In this document: one piece after another, positions 29,374 to 35,145 of the stretch
How the letters are laid out: every line of letters begins with the position of its first letter
How positions within the stretch are numbered: position 1 is the first letter of the stretch
DNA from: Chara braunii
Lineage: Eukaryota; Streptophyta; Charophyceae; Charales; Characeae
Reading direction: 5' to 3'
NCBI GenBank assembly: GCA_003427395.1
Contig: BFEA01000034.1
Span: 261,757 to 296,901, forward strand
DNA: 35,145 nucleotides
Made by a program: the position numbers and the translations under genes
The notes under the pieces: generated by a model
What the model saw: the letters and a program-made list of their open reading frames with translations, nothing else
Databases searched by the model: none
Told to the model about the DNA's origin: nothing

Positions 29374-30039
29374 AGAAGAGAAGTTGAATGACATCGTAAC
29401 AGGATTGTCAGTCGCCAACAGGAAACTAGCGGATATTATATTGCTACAAGAAACCCACCTCACCTTCTCGTTGGAACACATCAGAATCCGTTCTTTCCTA
29501 GCAAGAAAGCTGGGGTTTACGCTCCTAACTCTTCGTCAGAAAGATCAACCTTCTTGCTAAACCTCAGAAACCAGATCCCAACAATGACCCCTTGTATCTT
29601 GGCGGGAGACTGGAATGCCACTATGGATCCGGTCACAGACCGCATATCCCGACCGTCCAACACTCCTAATCCAACAGAAGCACTACCTATCCAGGAGTTA
29701 ATGTTGGATCACAACCTGGTTGATCCTTTTAGAACTCTACACCCAATCAAGAGAGCTTTCACGCTGGTCAAGAAAAACCATGCTCACCACACTGCCTTTT
29801 CACGAATAGACTACTTCTTGGTGTCTGAAACACTGATGGGGGCAGTAAAGGAAGCAGAGATCTTGCCCCTGGCCGCGTACTCAGGGCTGGATCACAAGCC
29901 AATTGAGTCGGTAGTGTGCTTTGATCAAATAGTCAAAGCGGGGCCAGTTTCCATAAACTCAACAACGCACTTTTACTCAGTCAGACTTTCCAAAAGGAAA
30001 TACAGGACTGTTGGGCAGGACAGAGAACAACTCGGCTAA
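29261..30039 (+). pseudogene. LINE D ORF2: APE-type endonuclease, internally deleted
   Basis: This would nick the target DNA for target-primed reverse transcription. The frame begins with an ATG at 29261 and carries the hallmarks SWNVNGLG and LLQETHLT. Near 29514 the sequence jumps to a downstream part (VYAPNSSSERSTF in another frame), so roughly 50-60 residues appear to be missing. The second part has GDWNATMD, SRIDYFLVS and SGLDHKPI, the remaining catalytic motifs of the APE family. Confidence 0.85.
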
Positions 30040-30095
30040 ACACGGAAACCCGGTGGGACTGGTTTCAAAAGAGCTACTCTACTCTCTCTTTAGAA

Positions 30096-31436
30096 GTGGC
30101 CAGAATTTCCAGGAAACTTGCTTCTAAGAGAAAACAAAGGAGACAAACTTTGGAAGTCGCCTTGCAAGTAGCGGAAACCATTCTGATTGACAACCCCTCC
30201 TCACCACTCTACAATGAAATCTTTGAAAAGACACGTGAGGAATTGGCGATGTGGAAATGGTGGGATTTGAAAGGGCTACAAATAAGAGCCAGAATGTGCG
30301 AATATGAACTTAGCGACTCAATGACTAAACACTTTTTCGCCCGAATCAAAGCCAACTCAAGAGCTAATACGATTGAAAGCCTCAGATCTATCACAGCTCC
30401 TGAGAGTCTGAAAACGGACAGTGAAGGAATGTTAGAAATAGCCAAGGATTTCTACAAAGACCTCTACCAGTCTAAAACCCCTACACCAATTGCACCCAAC
30501 ACAAACGAAGCAAGGAGAAAAATGCTCCAATATTTGGAGAAAAAAATAACAACTGAGCAGGCAAGGAAGCTAGACAAACCTATCACAACAGAGGAATTGC
30601 ACCAAGCACTAACAGAAATGAATAATAGTAAAACACCAGGGATAGATGGTTTAACGAAAGAATTCTGGGAGAAATTTTGGCCCCTTCTGCGATCGGATTT
30701 ATTCAATTATTATGACGACTGCTGGTTCAGAGGGGGACTAGGGAACTTACTCAGCAGCAGCGTGGTCACCCTACTGTACAAAAAGGGCGACAAGACAGAC
30801 ATTAAAAACTATAGACCAATTTCGCTGCTAACATTCTCATACAAGATTCTAGCGAAAACCCTTTCCAATCGGGTCTCCAAAATAACAAATAAGTGCTTTC
30901 ATATCAACCAGACAGGCTTCATCCCGGGTCGATACATTCTAGACAACGTGCTAACATTGAATGAGGCGGCGAGGAAGATTAGGGAAAGAAGAATAAACAC
31001 AACTATACTTTTCTTTGACTTCGAAAAAACCTATGATCAAGTGAATTGGGACTTCATGGAAGCATGTGTGGAGAAAATGGGCGTAGGCCCGAACTTCAGG
31101 AAATGGGTTCGCATACTTTATAGAGATGCAGTCGGCTGTGTCCAAGTTAATGGACTGTTATCAGATTATTACCCGATATCTCACTCAGTTCGACAAGGAG
31201 ACCCACTGGCCCCATCGATATTCCTTTTTGTAATGGAGGCCATCGCATCCTTTCTGCGCAAGGACCCTTCGATCCATAGGCTCCCTGTCCTCAACGCGGG
31301 TTCGGCCCACCGGATAGATTTCCCGACAGCTATCTTGTTTGCAGACGACCTAACCGTGCTTGTTAGAGCTTCAGATTCATCCTTTAGGACGTTGGCTAAA
31401 GCAATGGAAGCTTTCAGGTATCTTGTTTGCAGATGA
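30096..31436 (+). pseudogene. LINE D ORF2: reverse transcriptase
   Basis: The frame is open for 446 residues. A basic linker (SKRKQRRQ) leads to the RT domain from about residue 170: ITTEELHQAL, TPGIDGLTKEFWEKFW, NYRPISLLTFSYKILAKTL, QTGFIPGRYILDNVL, FFDFEKTYDQVNW, SVRQGDPLAPSIFLF and the catalytic ILFADDLTVLV. It breaks right after AMEAF, where a 34-nt copy of the FADD-coding sequence is repeated (31419-31452) and the RT thumb is missing. Confidence 0.92.
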
Positions 31437-31451
31437 CCTAACCGTGTTTGT

Positions 31452-33200
31452 TTGGCCAAGATTTTGTGGCATTATGTCACGAGAAGTCCACAGAAAGGAG
31501 GTCTGGGAATTATAGACCCTGGAACAGAGACGAAAGCCCTACTGACCAAGTGGATTATCAAACTTTTGATGAATCCTGATTCCACATGGAATAAACTAGC
31601 CCTGGACAGTATCAAAGCCTTGGCACCGACACCTTCTCCAGAAGACATGTCAGGGAAGTTCTAGGTAATGAACAAGGAATGGGCCATGTCTACAGGGCGT
31701 AGAAATCGAAGGGGGGATGAAGGATTAGAAGGTTACAGACCTCCTACTCCGTACTGGTCAGCGCTACTCCGAATCTGGAGAAGAATAATGCCAAACAAAC
31801 CTAATAGACCTAAATCCAAAGACGAAGTTCTCAGACAGCCACTTTTTGGGAATCAATGGATAACTAATGAGAACGACAACCCCCTTCCCCTGGAACACAG
31901 ATGGCTCTCCTGGATCAAAAATGGCATATGGAAAGTCGCCCCCCTGTGGAATGAAGGGAAAAAAGAATGGAAGACAAAACAAGAAATCAGCTCCCAACTG
32001 AAAGGATGCCATAAACGAGGGCCTAATCTCCAATATATCCTTAACCTAGAGCCTTTCAGTTCTCTCACATGCAACAAAACTCGCCCACTAAGGCCCCCTT
32101 TTCCTCCTTTCCGGTTTCCTGGTCCGCCACCGGCATGCCAACCATTGTCAACAGTGGAGTAGAGCCCGAAGTCTTAGATTTCTTCCTACTTCGAAAGGTG
32201 AGAGTCCTTGGTTCCTGGCCAAAATCCATATTCAGACCTGACACAGCGATTCACAACTTGGAATTTGACCCAGCAGAGTGGTCATGGCCACCTGATATAA
32301 CCAAGAATATCAAGTCCAAAATCCCAATACATGAGTATACAGTCAAACTGGGATACACATTACTACTCAAAACTAAAGACCCTGACCCTATCATCAAAGA
32401 AAGATGGCACTCTGCTAGGACAGGAGTCAGATAAACTCACTCAGATTCAGTTGAAGAAATTCAAGTCCATCAGACCAATCAAAATCAGAAGTCTTCAATG
32501 GCTAATCACGTATGCGGCACTACCAGTGAATCAATGGCTACACATCAGACGAAAAGGTTCAGACCCCAACAGTTCCGATCAGTGTACGGTCTGCACAGAA
32601 ACAGCGGTAGAGGACATAATACACTGCCTAATACACTGTAAAGAGGCAACGGACTATTGGGCGAGAGCCTCAGCACTATGGGACTCCTTATTCTTGACCC
32701 CCTTCCCTGAACAACCCATCCAACTCCTCCTCCTGACTAACATTCCCGAACAGTTCAAGAAGGCGGAAAGGATTTGGTTCGAAATCATGAGGTAGGTGAC
32801 ATTGTGGGTCATATGGAAGGAAAGATGCAGCAGGACGATTGAAGGAGTGGCCAACGCACGTGAAAAGGTTTGGACTGAGACCAAAACGATGATGCAAGCG
32901 GAGATCCTCTGCAGGTGGAGGAGGATCAAACAATCATGGGCAGAGGATGAGGACCAACAAAGAAAGGTGAGACTGACCTTCAGCAGAACCTGGCTGGTAA
33001 ATGGTAAAGTGGCGGACCTAAGAGAAGATCGCATCTGTTGGAAAGAATGGCACAACTCAAGTTCAGGGAGGGGTTACCAGCAACAAACAGCGGTGGAAGG
33101 ACAAAACATACTCTTACCAGAACGGCCACAAGAGAGATTGATGGCTGCAGCATCGGAGCAGCGGTTCAGAGAGGAATGTAAGCGGTGCATAAATTACTGA
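31452..33200 (+). pseudogene. LINE D ORF2: C-terminal region with zf-RVT-like domain
   Basis: It resumes after the deletion with KGGLGIIDPGTETKALLTKWI. It has TAG 31662, a frame change between about 32070 and 32160, another near 32400, and TAG 32793. The segment RSLQWLITYAALPVNQWLHIRR, followed by CTVCTETAVEDIIHCLIHC, is a zf-RVT-type zinc-binding region. LWVIWKERCSRTIEG follows. The last frame ends at 33200. LINE F carries the same region, which confirms the family. Confidence 0.85.
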
Positions 33201-33679
33201 GACAAAAAACGCCACATTGCCCAAGATGTAATGAGGGAGGATGCCAGCAAACTGTAAAGAGATACCTAAAGACCAACCAAGCTTGGACAGGGGACGAACG
33301 AGAACAAACACCTTCTTTAAGAAGCCTGCAAACTTCTCAATTCTCTCCAGCACAGCACGCCGAACTGACAGCAGTATAGCTGAGAGGAGCAGGACTGAGG
33401 CCAACCAGAATAGTAAGAACCAATTAGTAAAAGCAGGCTAACTTATGCAGGGGTGAGGGGGGGGATATCCTTCCGCAGGGAAGTAATCAATGCCGTCCAC
33501 TCGGGCCTCTCAGCCATAATGGGGAGGAGCGTGTGTGAGTATCCAAATGTATTACATATTGACTTGCCGGGGGAATAGGAACCGGACTGTCGCTCCCCAG
33601 AATGGTAGGAGCCAGAACCAGATGGTTCTGTTTAAACTTAAAAAAATAATAATAATAAAAAAAAAAAATTAAAAAAAAA
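33201..33679 (+). other. LINE D 3' UTR and A-rich tail
   Basis: Noncoding. The last 50 bases are A-rich with AAT units (about 33635-33679), the usual LINE terminus. The part at 33560-33630 is shared with the 3' end of LINE F. Confidence 0.85.
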
Positions 33680-33692
33680 TCGATAGGACCTT
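33680..33692. repeat. Target-site duplication of LINE D, right copy
   Basis: TCGATAGGACCTT directly after the A-rich tail; it matches 27941-27953 with one mismatch. Confidence 0.85.
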
Positions 33693-34860
33693 CATTCTGA
33701 ATGCTTCCATATTCTCAATGATGTGGTACGCAGCAACGATTTGGAGTTTCCAAAACACCTAAGAACTCAACTTAGAAGAAGAGCTGCAGCCTACCTCTGA
33801 ACGAGGGATCCGTCCAAAGTCCACTTCAACTGGGAAGTAGCATGGGAGTATGTCATACTGAAGATATCAAGGGGAGGCCTTGGAATACTCGACCCAGAAA
33901 TTAGGATCAAAGCCCTACAAACCAAGTGGACCCTCAAATTAATAACTAAAATAACAAGTTGCCATGGATTGACCTAGAGCTATGAAGGGTCCAACAACTG
34001 GCAAGATATAAAACCCCGAAAAATATACGTGGCCTTTTCTAGATCATGGTCAATGAAGGGCGCATCTCAAACAATGGAGCAAAGGGAAGATGAGGAGGAA
34101 CAAGTGTATGATACTATGATTTTTGGAGGCAATTAATGAAAACATGGAGGGAGATTCTGCCAGCTAAGGTGAGAGAACCAACAGTTAAGGAAGAGTGCTT
34201 AGGCAACAACTCTTTTGCAACCAATCCCTGTTAGCTACACAGGGGAAGCCCTGGACCTTAACCAGAAATGACACCAAATGGGGTCTTGGGTAGAAAAAGG
34301 AGTGTGGCAGATCAAGCATCTTTGGCATGACACAGAAAGGAGATGGTAAACGGTAGGTGAACTGAGGGAGTGTCTGAAAGGCTGCCACAACCGCAGGCGA
34401 ACTTGTGCCAATTCCGAAGAGCTGGCTGCAACTACTTAGAGGCTCCTGTAAATGGAACCTGGAAGACTGGGCAACAAGAACGATGGAAGTCCCCCACACC
34501 ACATCCTATCACTTCCGTATGAGGGAAGTACCAAGGAACTCCTGGCTGATCTGCAACATGTACCCGATCGAAGATCTAGGGACAACTACAAGCCTCTGAA
34601 ACCGAAATCCCTCAGGGGAAATACCCCTACCAGAGCACTCCATGAGAAAAGCAAGGGTAGTAGAAACATAGGAAAGGCGACCAATTAATATGTTTAGCAG
34701 ATCTAGAGATTGATCCAGCAAAATGGGCGTGGAAAAGGAAGTCAGGCAGACTTGGAACACTTGGAATATACCACGAAGCTAGGATATACACTAAGAATGA
34801 GATCCGTCTCAATAACCCAAATCATAAACCATAGATGAGTAGCAAAACTCAATCTACCAC
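33680..34860 (+). mobile_element. LINE E, right half
   Basis: It continues LINE E after the LINE D insertion. In broken frames it encodes SIFSMMWYAATIW, SRGGLGILDPEIRIKALQTKW and further C-terminal stretches that parallel LINE D (for instance IDPAKWAW against FDPAEWSW, and KLGYTLRM against KLGYTLLL). Stops and indels are frequent. Similarity fades at about 34860, before a zf-RVT domain or tail is reached, so the right end is uncertain. Confidence 0.8.
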
Positions 34861-35145
34861 CTAACCGTACACTCATCACCTCCTGACGTAAAATTATCTC
34901 CATAAGCATGGTTGCATCCCTGCCGACCGCCGACCCCGACCACCGACCGTATTGCAGCCAACCAGTAGGGCCGACCGGTCGGCGGTCTGCCGACCAGTCA
35001 GAAAACAACCATCCACTAATATTTTTTCAGATCTGAGTTGGAAGCTGTACTGCGCTTGCTGAGTACAGCCCACATCCGCTGAGAAACTTTTGGGGACGGG
35101 GGGGTTGGGACTGGGTGTATAGGGGGATGTAGGGGGGTATAGGGG
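34861..35145. other. Right edge: GC-rich inverted repeat and G-rich end
   Basis: No gene. CCGACC-type strings at 34920-34990 include the palindrome CCGACCGGTCGG (34971-34982) and an 11-bp inverted repeat GACCGCCGACC (34925-34935) / GGTCGGCGGTC (34977-34987). From about 35090 to the end there are seven or more runs of three or more G, which could form a G-quadruplex. Confidence 0.7.

Larger units (their letters stand above)
27954..33679 (+). mobile_element. LINE D: near full-length LINE inserted in LINE E
   Basis: This 5.7-kb plus-strand LINE has ORF1, APE endonuclease, RT, a C-terminal zf-RVT-like domain, a 3' UTR and an A-rich tail with AAT repeats. It is flanked by a 13-bp duplication. The sequence on both sides belongs to LINE E, whose RT sequence continues across the site. 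The 5' end lies inside ORF1 (the frame is open right up to the junction with no nearby ATG), so D is slightly 5'-truncated. Internal deletions and frame changes make it inactive. Confidence 0.92.

Overview
The window is eukaryotic and almost entirely transposable-element sequence. It has LTR retrotransposons with initiator-Met-type primer binding sites, LINEs with A-rich tails and target-site duplications, microsatellites, and one candidate exon with GT/AG borders. The element types (chromodomain Ty3/gypsy elements and APE/zf-RVT LINEs) fit a plant-lineage genome. A large, repeat-rich streptophyte alga such as Chara is plausible, but the sequence alone does not prove it. No intact autonomous gene is present.

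Layout. 1-962: flank with a 21-bp minisatellite. 967-9465: element A, a structurally complete minus-strand Ty3/gypsy chromovirus with two 1,076-bp LTRs (about 97% identical by hand alignment), 4-bp AGAT target duplications, a primer binding site, gag, protease, RT/RNase H, integrase and a chromodomain, broken by a few stops and frame changes. 9592-11029: LINE F, a 5'-truncated minus-strand LINE with a perfect 16-bp target duplication. 11046-12487: element B, the 3' end of a second chromovirus family (integrase, chromodomain, polypurine tract). It runs directly into an LTR that is also the 5' LTR of element C (12488-21745, plus strand), so B and C form a tandem array sharing one LTR. The 3' LTR of C contains an Illumina Nextera mate-pair junction adapter, a misplaced 26-bp integrase fragment and a 155-N gap, so it is an assembly artefact there.

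21746-26829 is a mixed region. It holds a 66-bp candidate exon with WD40-like coding, a three-unit tandem repeat of about 277 bp whose units each carry tRNA-like Pol III A and B boxes, and minus-strand relic G of a third gypsy family. 26830-34860 is a LINE inside a LINE: older LINE E is interrupted at 27953/33680 by LINE D (27954-33679), with a 13-bp duplication (one mismatch) at both ends. The window ends in GC-rich and G-rich sequence.

Expression logic. In both gypsy families, protease lies in the -1 frame relative to gag, and a canonical X XXY YYZ heptamer sits at the junction: GGGAAAC followed by an 8-bp stem-loop in element C, and CCCTTTA in the zinc-knuckle region of element A with a hairpin further downstream. 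This suggests gag-pro programmed -1 ribosomal frameshifting and is the most interesting biology here. The leader of element A also carries a dense array of TGCCACGTCAGC-like, ACGT-core motifs.
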